From positions 1 through 64,000 of the forward strand of contig NZ_JAOASI010000063.1 of the NCBI RefSeq assembly GCF_025210165.1: DNA of 64,000 bases, read 5' to 3'. Below, one piece after another: positions 17,406 through 26,842 of the stretch. The position numbers and the translations under genes are program-made. Origin of the DNA: Tepidibacter sp. (GTDB lineage Bacteria; Bacillota; Clostridia; Peptostreptococcales; Peptostreptococcaceae). The notes under the pieces were generated by a model. The model saw only the letters and a program-made list of their open reading frames with translations, was not told the DNA's origin and searched no databases. How positions within the stretch are numbered: the stretch's first letter is position 1; each line of letters begins with the position of its first letter.

Positions 17406-19433
17406 ATGAATAAAAAACTTATAAGCTTTATGTTAGCAGGATTTTTTTTACTTTCATCTTCAACTAATATATTTGCAAGCTCGGTTATAAGAGAAAGTCA
17501 AAGAGAAATGATGCTTTCAAAAGGCGTAACATATAAAAATGTATACTCATTTACTGAAAATGGTATACAAAATATAAATTTAGTTTATGTAGACTTAAAC
17601 AATCCTGATATAAAATTAGATTTATTATTCAACAAAGATGGATTTAGTAAAACTCAAAGAGTTAGTGATATGGTAAAAAACGATTCCTTAAGTGAAGATA
17701 ATGGTGATATATTAGCAGCTATAAACGCAGACTTTTTTAGTATGTCAAAGCCTGCCTTTTCGTTAGGTCCTATGGTTAAAAATAGTAAAGTTTTATCGAA
17801 TCCTCATTATCAGATAAATAAGTACTCGTCATTCTTAGTTGATAATGATAAAAATATATTCTTTAGTTACTTAAAACCAGATGTAAGCATAACTGATATA
17901 ACAAAAAATACTAACCTTCCAATAGCTGCAATAAATAAACCTAGTAAAGATTATGCAAATATAGTTATGTATACAAGTGAATACTTTAAGAACTCACCTG
18001 GAGCAAATGATACTTACTATGACCTTTGTGAGGTAGTTGTAGTTGATGATGTTGTTACAGATATAAGATATGGTCAACCTTCAGTCCAAATACCACCAAA
18101 TGGATATATATTATTATCAGCTGGAAATAACGGTTTAACACTTAGAGATTTTTTTAGTATAGGTGATGAATTGAAATTAAATTCTACCTTCAGTCTTGAT
18201 TATTCAGACAATATAGACCTTGCTGTAGGAGGGGGGAGCTTAATATTAAAAGATGGAGAATTATTTGCTCCAACACAAAGAGTTTCTGGAAACAGCCAAA
18301 GATCTGCAGTAGGTTTAACTTATAATAATGAGCTGGTTTTATTTACAACAGATGGAAGACTTTCTAATGTTATAGGAATGAAGGAAGAAGATGTTGCAAA
18401 TTATATGAAAAATTTAGGCTGTAAGGATGCTATGCTTTTCGACGGTGGTGGTTCTACTGAGCTTATCGTAAATGACACTATAGTAAATACTCTAGTAAAG
18501 GGAGCTGAAAGAAAAATAGTTGATTCTTTGGCTGTTAAATCAACAGCTCAAAAAGATGAATTTGACTCTATAGAAGCTTTTATAGATAAAGATTTTGGAT
18601 ATGTTGATGAAAAATTCAAGCTTACTGTTAATACATTCGATTCAGATTTTGACCCCCTTAATATACCTATTGAAAGCATAAATTTCAGTGTATCAGGAAT
18701 AGATGGTACCTTCAATAAAAATATATTTACTCCAAGTAGTGCAGGAGAAGGTATTATACATGTAGAATATGAGAATGAAGATGTTTCTATCCCTATAACT
18801 GTTGTTGAAAAATCTAATACAGACCCTCATTTAGTAAATGAATTAGGACAAGAGGGTATAAATATAGCCTTTTTAAGTGATATGAATAAAACTAGCATAT
18901 TACTTGATAATTTAATTCATATAGCCTATAGAAAAGATATACAAAAAAATTCAGACAATTTATTCTTATTATCTAATTCGAATGTAGGATTTGAAGAAAA
19001 ACTAGATAAACCTCATTATAACTTTAACGGATCTTATTCTAGCCAAGTTATAGATGAAAACCTTATAATAAATCTTAATAGCTCAAACGGAGGCTTCTTT
19101 AAATCAAAGGGGCAATGGGACTTTTTTAGAAATTCACTAGATACTACACTTGATAATATATTTATAGTTCTTAACTCTAAAGAATCCTTAAAAGTAAAAG
19201 ATGAAGCTTATGAATTTAAAAGAACTCTACATGAAGCTTCAAAGGACAAAAATATATATGTTATTTATAGAGGGAATAATTTTACTCAAACACTAGAAGA
19301 CGAGGTAAGATTTATAAGCATACCAGATTATAAGGATGTATATAGAAATGACCTTTTAAATGATTATAAATATCTTCTAATTAATATAAATGGAAAAGAT
19401 ATAACATACACTTATAGAAATATATTTAATTAA
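17406..19433 (+). CDS. Secreted phosphodiester glycosidase (NAGPA domain)
   Basis: A 675-residue exported protein with a signal peptide (MNKKLISFMLAGFFLLSSST-NIFAS). Residues about 60-390 form a phosphodiester glycosidase/NAGPA domain: AAINADFFSM, LAVGGGSLILKDG, RSAVGLTYNNELVLFTTDGR, and AMLFDGGGSTELIV. The rest looks like a beta-rich Ig-like segment (about 400-480) and a C-terminal metallophosphatase-like or unknown domain. Family members act on cell-wall or exopolysaccharide phosphodiesters; the substrate here is unknown. The ATG follows TAGGAGTGG. Confidence 0.85.
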   Translation: MNKKLISFMLAGFFLLSSSTNIFASSVIRESQREMMLSKGVTYKNVYSFTENGIQNINLVYVDLNNPDIKLDLLFNKDGFSKTQRVSDMVKNDSLSEDNGDILAAINADFFSMSKPAFSLGPMVKNSKVLSNPHYQINKYSSFLVDNDKNIFFSYLKPDVSITDITKNTNLPIAAINKPSKDYANIVMYTSEYFKNSPGANDTYYDLCEVVVVDDVVTDIRYGQPSVQIPPNGYILLSAGNNGLTLRDFFSIGDELKLNSTFSLDYSDNIDLAVGGGSLILKDGELFAPTQRVSGNSQRSAVGLTYNNELVLFTTDGRLSNVIGMKEEDVANYMKNLGCKDAMLFDGGGSTELIVNDTIVNTLVKGAERKIVDSLAVKSTAQKDEFDSIEAFIDKDFGYVDEKFKLTVNTFDSDFDPLNIPIESINFSVSGIDGTFNKNIFTPSSAGEGIIHVEYENEDVSIPITVVEKSNTDPHLVNELGQEGINIAFLSDMNKTSILLDNLIHIAYRKDIQKNSDNLFLLSNSNVGFEEKLDKPHYNFNGSYSSQVIDENLIINLNSSNGGFFKSKGQWDFFRNSLDTTLDNIFIVLNSKESLKVKDEAYEFKRTLHEASKDKNIYVIYRGNNFTQTLEDEVRFISIPDYKDVYRNDLLNDYKYLLININGKDITYTYRNIFN

Positions 19434-19501
19434 AAATATTAAGTTTTACTTCATTTGTAAATATTTTCAAGAACAATATCATAATTTTGAGCATACTATA
19501 A

Positions 19502-19545
19502 TATGAGAAAGTGTAAATTTAAACTTTCTCATATTTTTTTATTTT
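19502..19545 (+). terminator. Terminator after phosphodiester glycosidase
   Basis: ATGAGAAAGT and ACTTTCTCAT pair perfectly around GTAAATTTAA, followed by eight T. Confidence 0.9.
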
Positions 19546-19575
19546 CTCCATATAATTAATTAGGAGGTGCTATCT

Positions 19576-20085
19576 GTGTATTTGGCTAAGGCAAATTATA
19601 AAGACGAGAACGTCATTTGTGTTTTAAAAAAAATTTTAACAACTATAATCAACGATAATACGGTTATAATTTGTATAGGAACAGATAGATGCATAGGCGA
19701 CTCTCTAGGACCCCTAGTTGGGACTATGCTGAAAAACAGCGATTATAAACATCCTATTTATGGAACTTTAGATAATCCTATTCATGCCTTGAATATTCAT
19801 GAATCACTAAGTTATATAAAAAACAAACATCCTGAGGCTAACTTTGTAGCTATAGATGCTTGTTTAGGAGAAGTTAATAATATAGGCAATATTCAAATCA
19901 GAGAAGGCCCTATTCTTCCTGGAAAAGGAGTCGGAAAAACACTTCCTCATATAGGGGATCACTCAATAGTAGCTATTGTTGATGAAATTAATGAGAATAG
20001 TAAATTTGCATTTAATAACATACGTCTTAGTTTCATCGTGCAAATGTCAGAGCTAATAGCAACATCTATTATACTATCATCATAA
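19576..20085 (+). CDS. yyaC: Spore protease-like YyaC
   Basis: A 169-residue member of the YyaC/DUF1256 family, a hydrogenase-maturation-protease-like fold present in spore formers. Seen are IICIGTDRCIGDSLGPLVGT, IDACLG and GVGKTLPHIGDHSIV. The GTG at 19576 is chosen because it sits eight bases after GGAGG; a GTG at 19567 overlaps the ribosome site. The precise sporulation role is not established. Confidence 0.9.
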   Translation: MYLAKANYKDENVICVLKKILTTIINDNTVIICIGTDRCIGDSLGPLVGTMLKNSDYKHPIYGTLDNPIHALNIHESLSYIKNKHPEANFVAIDACLGEVNNIGNIQIREGPILPGKGVGKTLPHIGDHSIVAIVDEINENSKFAFNNIRLSFIVQMSELIATSIILSS

Positions 20086-20106
20086 AATTCGTCTACTCGC
20101 TAACTA
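20086..20106. repeat. Partial copy of the dispersed 109-nt repeat
   Basis: AAATTCGTCTACTCGCTAAC, right after the yyaC stop, is identical to the first part of the repeats at 1933 and 38944. It fills most of the space between two convergent genes. Confidence 0.7.
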
Positions 20107-20109
20107 GGA

Positions 20110-21048
20110 TTATAATTTACTATTCATTAGAAATACGATTAACGGTATTGTTATTACGGATAATAAGGTAGTTATAAATATCCCTTGGGATGCTAATATA
20201 TGATCATTATCGTATTTCGTTGCAAATATAGCACAGTTTGCAGCACTTGGCATTGCAGATACGATAGATGGTATACCTAATAATAAACCCTTTAGATGAA
20301 ATACTTCTTTTAAAGTAAAATATACTATACACGGAATAATCAAAAGTCTTAAACAAGAAACTATAAGTAAATACTTATTTTTAAGAGCTTGTTTTATACT
20401 AGATTCAGCTAGTATTGACCCAATCAATATCATAGACATAGGTGTTGTTGTATTTGCAAGTACATTTAATATATTGTATATTGGAGTAGGTATTTTTATT
20501 GATAATAAAAACAAGATATATCCTATTATTATTGCAAACATACCTGGATTGATAAATATTTCCTTTATACTTATTTTATTATCTTTATCAGAATTTCTAG
20601 ACATTATAATAACGCCAACACTCCATACTAATATGTTAAACGGCATATTGAAAAGTGCTGTATAAAATACTCCACGATCTCCATAAATTGAGCTTATAAC
20701 TGGATATCCCATAAATCCTACATTTGGAAATATAATAAGAAATTGTATTATATCTTTGATCTTTCCTCTTACATCCAAGTTCTTTATAACAAAAAAAGAT
20801 ATTAATATTGACATTAAATACATGAATATGGATATTATTATTATTCCTATACTGCTTTTTAACATTTCCTTAGAAAAATCGTACTGCATAGATTTTATTA
20901 TTAGAGCAGGAAGTGTTATATATAAAACTATATTACTCAGTTCTTTATTTAGATTTTGAGTTATAAGCTCTTTTTTATTTGCTGCATATCCTATTAATAT
21001 TAGTGCAAATAACATGAATACTTGATTAAATGTAGTCATAAAATTCAT
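20110..21048 (-). CDS. AEC family transporter
   Basis: A 312-residue auxin-efflux-carrier family permease with about ten hydrophobic helices in two halves. Typical motifs are NIVLYITLPALIIKS and the ending GIPSIVSAMPSAANCAIFAT. Bacterial members move malate, other organic acids or amino acids; the substrate cannot be read from the sequence. The ATG at 21048 follows GGAGGTATAATT. It converges on yyaC. Confidence 0.9.
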   Translation of the reverse strand: MNFMTTFNQVFMLFALILIGYAANKKELITQNLNKELSNIVLYITLPALIIKSMQYDFSKEMLKSSIGIIIISIFMYLMSILISFFVIKNLDVRGKIKDIIQFLIIFPNVGFMGYPVISSIYGDRGVFYTALFNMPFNILVWSVGVIIMSRNSDKDNKISIKEIFINPGMFAIIIGYILFLLSIKIPTPIYNILNVLANTTTPMSMILIGSILAESSIKQALKNKYLLIVSCLRLLIIPCIVYFTLKEVFHLKGLLLGIPSIVSAMPSAANCAIFATKYDNDHILASQGIFITTLLSVITIPLIVFLMNSKL

Positions 21049-21254
21049 AATTATACCTCCAAAGTTCATTGTCTTACTATAATATATAATTTTTGTAAAA
21101 TTTGTCTATAAATTCGTATATATTGATTACGTTTAGTCCAAAATAAATCTGCATGTTAACATATAATTTAACATACACCATCACTTAAAAAAGTTTTTAT
21201 TTATATTTTCCCTGTTTTGCATAAGTTTAAAACCACACAATTCAAGCACTAATT

Positions 21255-21458
21255 AAAAATGATGCTTATTAAAATGTTAGATACTTTTGATTAATATTTT
21301 TCTATAAAACTTAGACCGCGTCGTTTAAATGCCCGTTAAGAAACTTCATTGTTTGAACATAGTGAGTTTATGAAGTTTTAGGGAATTTAATAAGACGTGG
21401 TCTTTAGTTTTATAAAAATATTAATTAAGTATCGTTATTTTAATAAGTATCATTTTTT
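21255..21458. repeat. Large palindromic repeat, copy R2
   Basis: Imperfect palindrome homologous to R1, with GACCGCGTC pairing with GACGTGGTC and AAACTTCAT with ATGAAGTTTT. It is followed after 24 nt by R3. Together they fill the 670-base gap between the AEC permease and fabZ, in which no gene was seen. Confidence 0.85.
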
Positions 21459-21482
21459 GCTTAAGAACTAAAACTTATCAAA

Positions 21483-21680
21483 CTATGCTTATTAGAATAT
21501 TTGGTACTTTTGATTAATATTTTTCTATAAAACTTAGACTGCGTCATTTAGATGCCCGTTAAAAAACTTCATTGTTTGAACATAGTGAATTTATGAAGTT
21601 TTAGGGGATCTAATAAGACGCGGTCTTTAGTTTTATTAAAATATTAATTAAGTATCGTTATTTTAATAAGTATCATTTTT
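21483..21680. repeat. Large palindromic repeat, copy R3
   Basis: Tandem neighbour of R2, about 85-90 % identical. GACTGCGTC pairs with GACGCGGTC. Substitutions relative to R2 are matched on the other arm or replaced by wobble pairs. Confidence 0.85.
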
Positions 21681-21718
21681 CGCTTAGATGCTAAAACTAA
21701 ACTATGGTTCTTAGAATT

Positions 21719-22150
21719 TTAGTTTTTATCAACCAATGCAAACATTAAAGTTCCGCTACAAGCTAATTCTTCTCCAACATAAGCCTTAGCTTCTGCTTTT
21801 CCTATTCCTCTTCTCATATTTATCATTTCAACTTCCATTCTAAGAATATCTCCTGGTCTTACTTCTTTTCTAAATCTAACCTTATCTATCCCTGTGAAAA
21901 CTCCTAGTTTTCCTTTATTTTCTTCTAAGCTCATCATAGCAACTGCTCCTACTTGAGCCATAGCTTCAACTATTAAAACTCCTGGCATTAAAGGATAATC
22001 TAGAAAATGTCCTTGAAAGAACGGCTCATTTACAGTGACATTTTTTATACCAACAGCTCTTTTGCCTTCTTCTAATTCAACCACCTTATCCACTAATAAA
22101 AAAGGATATCTATGCGGTATTATCTTTTTTATTTCATCTACGTTAAGCAT
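21719..22150 (-). CDS. fabZ: 3-hydroxyacyl-ACP dehydratase FabZ
   Basis: Fatty-acid synthesis enzyme that dehydrates beta-hydroxyacyl-ACP to trans-2-enoyl-ACP. The 143 residues include the catalytic His in [12 protein letters not shown] and the catalytic Glu in [20 protein letters not shown]. It ends the conserved mbl-flhO-flhP-fabZ run, as in B. subtilis. The ribosome site is AAGGAGG. Confidence 0.97.
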   Translation of the reverse strand: MLNVDEIKKIIPHRYPFLLVDKVVELEEGKRAVGIKNVTVNEPFFQGHFLDYPLMPGVLIVEAMAQVGAVAMMSLEENKGKLGVFTGIDKVRFRKEVRPGDILRMEVEMINMRRGIGKAEAKAYVGEELACSGTLMFALVDKN

Positions 22151-22202
22151 ATTTTTAAAACCTCCTTATAGTATCTAGTACTAATTTCATAATTAGTATA
22201 CC

Positions 22203-22240
22203 ATAAAAAATAGCCTATATCTAATAGATAAAGGCTATTT
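22203..22240 (-). terminator. Terminator at the 3' end of the flhO-flhP operon
   Basis: AATAGCCT-ttatctatt-AGATATAGGCTATT forms a stem that overlaps the stop of the rod-binding protein gene and separates it from fabZ. Confidence 0.75.
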
Positions 22241-22537
22241 CTTTATATATGTTTTATTAAATTGATCGTATATACTTTTAGCTAATCCTAAAGAAGATCC
22301 CTTTGAGGTTTTAGTTGCTAAGTTTTCTGTATATAAATCCTCAAAGATCTCTCTTCCCTGAGACTTTTGAAACAAAGAATCTTCAGGAACAGTCTTTTTC
22401 ATTTCTTTTAGCATTATTTTTAAAAACTCTGCTTCTATATCCTCACAAGCTTTCATAAGCTTTTTATCATCTTGTTTATTATTCTCAGCTTTCTTCTTTA
22501 ATAATTCTAAGTTTGTATAATTATTATTAATATTCAC
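22235..22537 (-). CDS. Rod-binding protein (FlgJ N-terminal domain)
   Basis: A 100-residue stand-alone FlgJ-N domain, which acts as scaffold or cap for rod assembly. Key stretch: DIEAEFLKIMLKEMKKTVPE followed by a segment ending in SLGLAKSIYDQF. The muramidase half of proteobacterial FlgJ is absent, as usual in Firmicutes. It follows flhP after 13 bases. Confidence 0.9.
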   Translation of the reverse strand: MNINNNYTNLELLKKKAENNKQDDKKLMKACEDIEAEFLKIMLKEMKKTVPEDSLFQKSQGREIFEDLYTENLATKTSKGSSLGLAKSIYDQFNKTYIKK

Positions 22538-22550
22538 TCAAATCACCAAC

Positions 22551-23345
22551 CTATCTTCTAAGGTTATTAGCCATTTGCATCATATCATCTGCTGTTTGTA
22601 TAGACTTTGAATTCATTTCATATGCTCTTTGAGCTGTTATCATTTTTATCATCTCATCTACTACTTGTACATTTGAAGTTTCTAAAAATCCTTGATATAT
22701 ACTAGTTTGTGCATCTTCTTCATCAAGAACTACTTCTTCTCCAGAGGCAGATGTAGACTTATAAAAGTTTTTACCTACTGCTTCAAGACCAGATGGATTT
22801 AAGAATTGAACTACCTTAATTTGACCTAGTTCTTCAAATTCTTCATCTGAGTTTTTAACTGTAACCATACCACTTGCATCTACAGTTAAATCTGTTTGAC
22901 CATTCTCTACTATTATCTCATCATCATCCGCAGATAAAACTGTATAGCCCTCTGTTGTAACAAGCTTTTTAGTATCCTCATCTACACTTAACTTAAATGA
23001 TCCATCTCTTGTATATAGATTTTGACCATTAGGAGATTGTATTGCAAAGAATCCTTTCCCATCAAGAGCTAAGTCTGTTGGATTCTCAGTTCTTTCAAGA
23101 TTTCCATTTTCAAATATTCTACTAGTAGCAGATGCCATAACACCATGTCCTATTTGCAAATTAGATGGACTACCTTGTCCCTCTACTAAATTAGATTTTT
23201 TTATATTTTCATATAGTAAATCCTTAAACTCTATTCTTTGCTTTTTATATCCTGTAGTATTCACATTCGCCAAGTTATTAGAAATATTATCCATATTTAG
23301 TTGCTGTGACTTCATTCCACTAGCAGCTGTCCATAACGCTCTCAT
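22551..23345 (-). CDS. flhP: Flagellar basal-body rod protein FlhP (FlgG family)
   Basis: Distal rod subunit, 264 residues. The N terminus MRALWTAASGMKSQQLNMDN and NLANVNTTGYKKQRIEFKDL are rod/hook consensus; the C terminus ends AQRAYEMNSKSIQTADDMMQ. The position after mbl and flhO matches the mbl-flhO-flhP order of Bacillus. Confidence 0.95.
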   Translation of the reverse strand: MRALWTAASGMKSQQLNMDNISNNLANVNTTGYKKQRIEFKDLLYENIKKSNLVEGQGSPSNLQIGHGVMASATSRIFENGNLERTENPTDLALDGKGFFAIQSPNGQNLYTRDGSFKLSVDEDTKKLVTTEGYTVLSADDDEIIVENGQTDLTVDASGMVTVKNSDEEFEELGQIKVVQFLNPSGLEAVGKNFYKSTSASGEEVVLDEEDAQTSIYQGFLETSNVQVVDEMIKMITAQRAYEMNSKSIQTADDMMQMANNLRR

Positions 23346-23360
23346 AATTTACACCTCCAA

Positions 23361-24461
23361 TTAAACTTTTCCTATCTCATTTACAGCCTTTCCCAATATT
23401 TCGTCATAGGCTTTTACAACTTTTTGATTACTTTCATATTCTCTAAATACAGTAATCATATCTACCATCTCATTTACTGAATTTACATTAGAAGTCTCAA
23501 TAAATCCCTGAAGAAGATCTCCGTCAAATTGTTGTTCATTTGGATCTATGCCTTCCTCTATCTGATATAGATTGTTTCCTTCTTTTCTAAAGGCATTGAC
23601 ATTCAATACATTTACTATATCTAATTTTTCATAGTATTCATCTGTTCCATACTCTTCATCCTTTATATATATTTCTCCACTTTTACTTATCTTAAATTCT
23701 TTATCAATAGTTATTATGCCTTCTTTTCCAAGAACATGATTTCCATCTGCATTAACTAGTTCACCTTTATTATTTAATTCAAAAGAACCATCTCTTGTAT
23801 ATCTAATTCCATCTTCTGTTTGAATCTTGAAAAAGCCCTTTCCTTTTATAGCAAAATCTAATTTATTATCAGTTTGCTTCATCTGTCCTGAAATAAAATT
23901 AGTCTGAATTCTATCAAGTCTTAGCCCTCCATTTATAGTTCCTATAACATTCTTAGACGGCTTATGAATAAGATTTGCTACTACATTTCCACCTGATATT
24001 ACGTTTCCATTTTTATCATCAATTTGAATATCATTATTATCAACTTTTATTTTTTTCTTTTCAGAATCTAGTACATAAAATCCTGTACTAGTATCTATTC
24101 CTTTATTTATGTCTCTAGTATATGTTTTTAAATATCCTTCTTCATCTACACTAAATTTTACTGACTTATTATAGCTTGTACCCATAGAACTATCCACAGT
24201 AAAAAATCCTTTATTAGATTTAAGGTAAAATCCTTGTCCATCTCTTTTAATGTCTAATTTTAGGTTATTATATTGTGTGTTTAAATCACTTCCCATTTTA
24301 CCATGTATCTTACTAATTAGCATCTCTGGAAAAGCTTCTGAAATTACTACATCCTTTTTAAATCCAGACGTATTAGCATTTGCGATGTTATTACTAATAA
24401 CATCTAGTTTTTTTTGATTAGTTTGCATTCCCGATGTTACAGTATAAAGTCCTCTAAACAT
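23361..24461 (-). CDS. flhO: Flagellar basal-body rod protein FlhO (FlgF/FlgG family)
   Basis: Rod subunit of 366 residues, beginning MFRGLYTVTSGMQTNQKKLD with NIANANTSGFKKDVVISEAF and ending in a rod-type coiled coil (FREYESNQKVVKAYDEILGK). It is about 100 residues longer than FlhP because of a duplicated central hook-like region. It lies 62 bases after mbl and 15 before flhP. Confidence 0.92.
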   Translation of the reverse strand: MFRGLYTVTSGMQTNQKKLDVISNNIANANTSGFKKDVVISEAFPEMLISKIHGKMGSDLNTQYNNLKLDIKRDGQGFYLKSNKGFFTVDSSMGTSYNKSVKFSVDEEGYLKTYTRDINKGIDTSTGFYVLDSEKKKIKVDNNDIQIDDKNGNVISGGNVVANLIHKPSKNVIGTINGGLRLDRIQTNFISGQMKQTDNKLDFAIKGKGFFKIQTEDGIRYTRDGSFELNNKGELVNADGNHVLGKEGIITIDKEFKISKSGEIYIKDEEYGTDEYYEKLDIVNVLNVNAFRKEGNNLYQIEEGIDPNEQQFDGDLLQGFIETSNVNSVNEMVDMITVFREYESNQKVVKAYDEILGKAVNEIGKV

Positions 24462-24523
24462 AATATCACTCCAAAAAAGTTTTTACTAATTATACTTCGG
24501 CATGAATGATAAAAAAGTTTAAT

Positions 24524-25528
24524 TTATTTTCTAATACTTTTTAACATTCCAGAATTAAGAACTTCTCCTGTTCCTTTAGCAACACAAGATACAGCATCCT
24601 CTGCCACATATACATCAATGCCCGTCCTTTTAGATATTAATTTATCAAATCCCCAAAGCAAAGATCCTCCACCTGTCATTACTATTCCTTTATTACTTAT
24701 ATCTGCAGATAATTCTGGAGGTGTTTTTTCAAGTACACTATGTACTGCATCTGCTATTTGTAATGTACATTCATTTAAAGCCTCTAGCATTTCGCTCGAA
24801 CTTATTTCTATAGTAGTAGGTAATCCTGATAGTAAATTTCTACCTCTTACTTGCATAGTTTCTTCATCCTCTTTAGGATATGCTATTCCTATATTCATTT
24901 TAATTTGCTCAGCTGTTCTTTCTCCTATAAGCAAGCTATGTTTTTTTCTCATATATTTTATTATAGCTTCGTCAAATTTATCTCCTGCTACCTTTATAGA
25001 AGTACTTACAACATTTCCACCGTATGATATTACAGCTACATCAGTTGTTCCACCTCCTATATCTATAACCATATTACCTTGTGCTTGTGATATGTCAAGT
25101 CCCGCACCTATTGCTGCAGCCGTTGGTTCTTCTATCAAATCTACATGTCTTGCTCCTGCTTGTTTTGTAGCTTCTTCAACAGCTCTTTTTTCAACTTCTG
25201 TAACTCCTGATGGAACACATACAACTATTTCTGGTTTAAAGAATTTAAAAAAACCTTTTTTAACTATAACCTTATCTATAAAGTATTTAAGCATTTTTTC
25301 TGTAACATCATAATCAGATATTACTCCATCTCTAAGAGGTCTTATAGCAACTATATTCCCAGGTGTTCTTCCAATCATTCTTCTAGCTTCTTCTCCAACA
25401 GCTAAAACTTTTTTTGTTTTCGTATCTATAGCAACTACAGACGGCTCTTTTAAAACTATCCCCTTACCTTTTACATAAACAAGAACCGTTGCTGTACCTA
25501 AGTCTATTCCTATACTTGGATTAACCAT
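24524..25528 (-). CDS. mbl: MreB-like rod-shape protein Mbl
   Basis: Actin-like cytoskeletal ATPase, 334 residues, directing lateral wall synthesis. Phosphate and adenosine motifs are visible: SIGIDLGTATVLVYVKGKGI, VCVPSGVTEVEKRAVEEA, LIEEPTAAAIGAGLDI, MVIDIGGGTTDVAVISYGG and MTGGGSLLWGFDKLI. Context (spoIIID upstream, flhO downstream) assigns it to the Mbl branch rather than MreB. Confidence 0.96.
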   Translation of the reverse strand: MVNPSIGIDLGTATVLVYVKGKGIVLKEPSVVAIDTKTKKVLAVGEEARRMIGRTPGNIVAIRPLRDGVISDYDVTEKMLKYFIDKVIVKKGFFKFFKPEIVVCVPSGVTEVEKRAVEEATKQAGARHVDLIEEPTAAAIGAGLDISQAQGNMVIDIGGGTTDVAVISYGGNVVSTSIKVAGDKFDEAIIKYMRKKHSLLIGERTAEQIKMNIGIAYPKEDEETMQVRGRNLLSGLPTTIEISSSEMLEALNECTLQIADAVHSVLEKTPPELSADISNKGIVMTGGGSLLWGFDKLISKRTGIDVYVAEDAVSCVAKGTGEVLNSGMLKSIRK

Positions 25529-25628
25529 TAAACTTGTCCCTACCTTTCGTTTAAATTATTCTATATATCTTCCTTCTACAAAAATATACAAAAATTTGTA
25601 TTTCGTCAAGAAAAAAATACAGGTATAA

Positions 25629-25892
25629 TTATCCTGTATTTTTACTAGTACTCTCATATTTTAATTTTGTAGCCATTCCTCCTCTTATATGTCTTTCTGA
25701 TTTATTTTTATTTAATACATACTTTACCTCTTCAGCAAGTACTGGATTTACAGATTCTAATCTTTCAGTTATATCTTTATGTACTGTACTTTTGCTAACT
25801 CCAAATCTCTTTGCAGTTTCTCTTACTGTAGTTTTTTTCTCTATTATATACTTGGCTATGGTTACTGTTCTTTCTTCTATATATGCCTTCAA
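25629..25892 (-). CDS. spoIIID: Sporulation transcriptional regulator SpoIIID
   Basis: An 87-residue DNA-binding protein that retunes the mother-cell sigma-E regulon. The helix-turn-helix is clear (TVRETAKRFGVSKSTVHKDI), followed by the basic C-terminal helix (HIRGGMATKLKYE). Length and position between spoIIQ and mbl match B. subtilis. The ribosome site is AAGGAGGGGG. Confidence 0.97.
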   Translation of the reverse strand: MKAYIEERTVTIAKYIIEKKTTVRETAKRFGVSKSTVHKDITERLESVNPVLAEEVKYVLNKNKSERHIRGGMATKLKYESTSKNTG

Positions 25893-25952
25893 CGGTCCCC
25901 CTCCTTAAAGGAATAGTCTTTAATCATATATATGTGTTTTGTACAAAAAATA

Positions 25953-25989
25953 GAACAGGCTTAACCTTATTTAAAGGTTAAGCCTGTTA
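25953..25989 (-). terminator. Terminator overlapping the spoIIQ stop
   Basis: TAACAGGCTTAACCTTTA and TAAGGTTAAGCCTGTT pair almost perfectly, followed on the minus strand by T-rich sequence. Confidence 0.85.
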
Positions 25990-26748
25990 ATTAGAATTTA
26001 TCATAGATAAAGGATCTATGTTTTTATTATCTTTTAAAACTTCAAAGTGTAAGTGAGGACCTTCTTTACTTTCTATTATAGATGTGTTCCCTATATTTCC
26101 TATAATATCTTTACACTTTATCATCTGACCTTTTTGAACTTTAGTGTCTAAAGATAGATTGCTATAAACACTTACTATATTATCTTGATGCTTTAGTTTA
26201 ACAGTTATTCCTTGCATACTATCCTTTAATACCTCTAATACTTCTCCATCCATAAAAGCACTTACAGGGGTTCCTTCTTTAGCTTGTATATCTATTCCCT
26301 TATGTAGCTCCCATTGTTCTAACGTAGCAGAGTAAGTAGGTTTATTATCAGAATAATCTCTTCCTAATTTACCTTGAGCTGGCATAATAGCTTTTATTGT
26401 TGTAGTTTTTGCAACTTCTGTATCAGGGTCTTTTTTAGCTTGGTTTTCCTGTTTTAATTTTTCCTTTGCCTTAGCTAAGTTTTGATTAGAATTTGTTGCT
26501 GTAGGCACAGCTTTCTCATCTTCTTTTATTAGATGAATCTCATCCTCGTCATTGCTAGCTACTTTATCATCATCTATAATCTCTCCTTGTTCGTAGTTCA
26601 CAAACCCATTCTGAGATGCTATATTGTCTATACTGTTTTTAGTTACCCATACAGCAGTTACTGCTACTAAACACACACAGACAAATAGAACTAGATAAAA
26701 CCCATCTTTCTCTAATAATTTTTTGAATTTATTTTTTTTGTTATCCAT
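25987..26748 (-). CDS. spoIIQ: SpoIIQ-like M23 (LytM) peptidase
   Basis: Forespore membrane protein of the engulfment channel, pairing with SpoIIIAH. The 253 residues have a short cytosolic start, one membrane helix (FYLVLFVCVCLVAVTAVWV), a charged linker and a C-terminal LytM domain. The zinc-site residues are all present: HKGID (His and Asp) and GPHLHFEV (HxH). B. subtilis SpoIIQ has lost this site, while clostridial forms keep it. The ATG at 26748 follows GGAGGTGAAAGTC. Assignment to SpoIIQ rests on the spoIID-spoIIQ-spoIIID order. Confidence 0.9.
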   Translation of the reverse strand: MDNKKNKFKKLLEKDGFYLVLFVCVCLVAVTAVWVTKNSIDNIASQNGFVNYEQGEIIDDDKVASNDEDEIHLIKEDEKAVPTATNSNQNLAKAKEKLKQENQAKKDPDTEVAKTTTIKAIMPAQGKLGRDYSDNKPTYSATLEQWELHKGIDIQAKEGTPVSAFMDGEVLEVLKDSMQGITVKLKHQDNIVSVYSNLSLDTKVQKGQMIKCKDIIGNIGNTSIIESKEGPHLHFEVLKDNKNIDPLSMINSN

Positions 26749-26807
26749 GACTTTCACCTCCATCTATATTCTTACCGAATTTTTAAATTATATACTTTTT
26801 ACTGCAC

Positions 26808-26842
26808 AAAAAAAGAAGGACTTATTTAGTCCTTCAATACTT
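26808..26842 (-). terminator. Terminator at the spoIID 3' end
   Basis: GAAGGACT and AGTCCTTC stem with loop AAATA (minus strand), followed by seven T; it overlaps the last spoIID codons. Confidence 0.85.
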
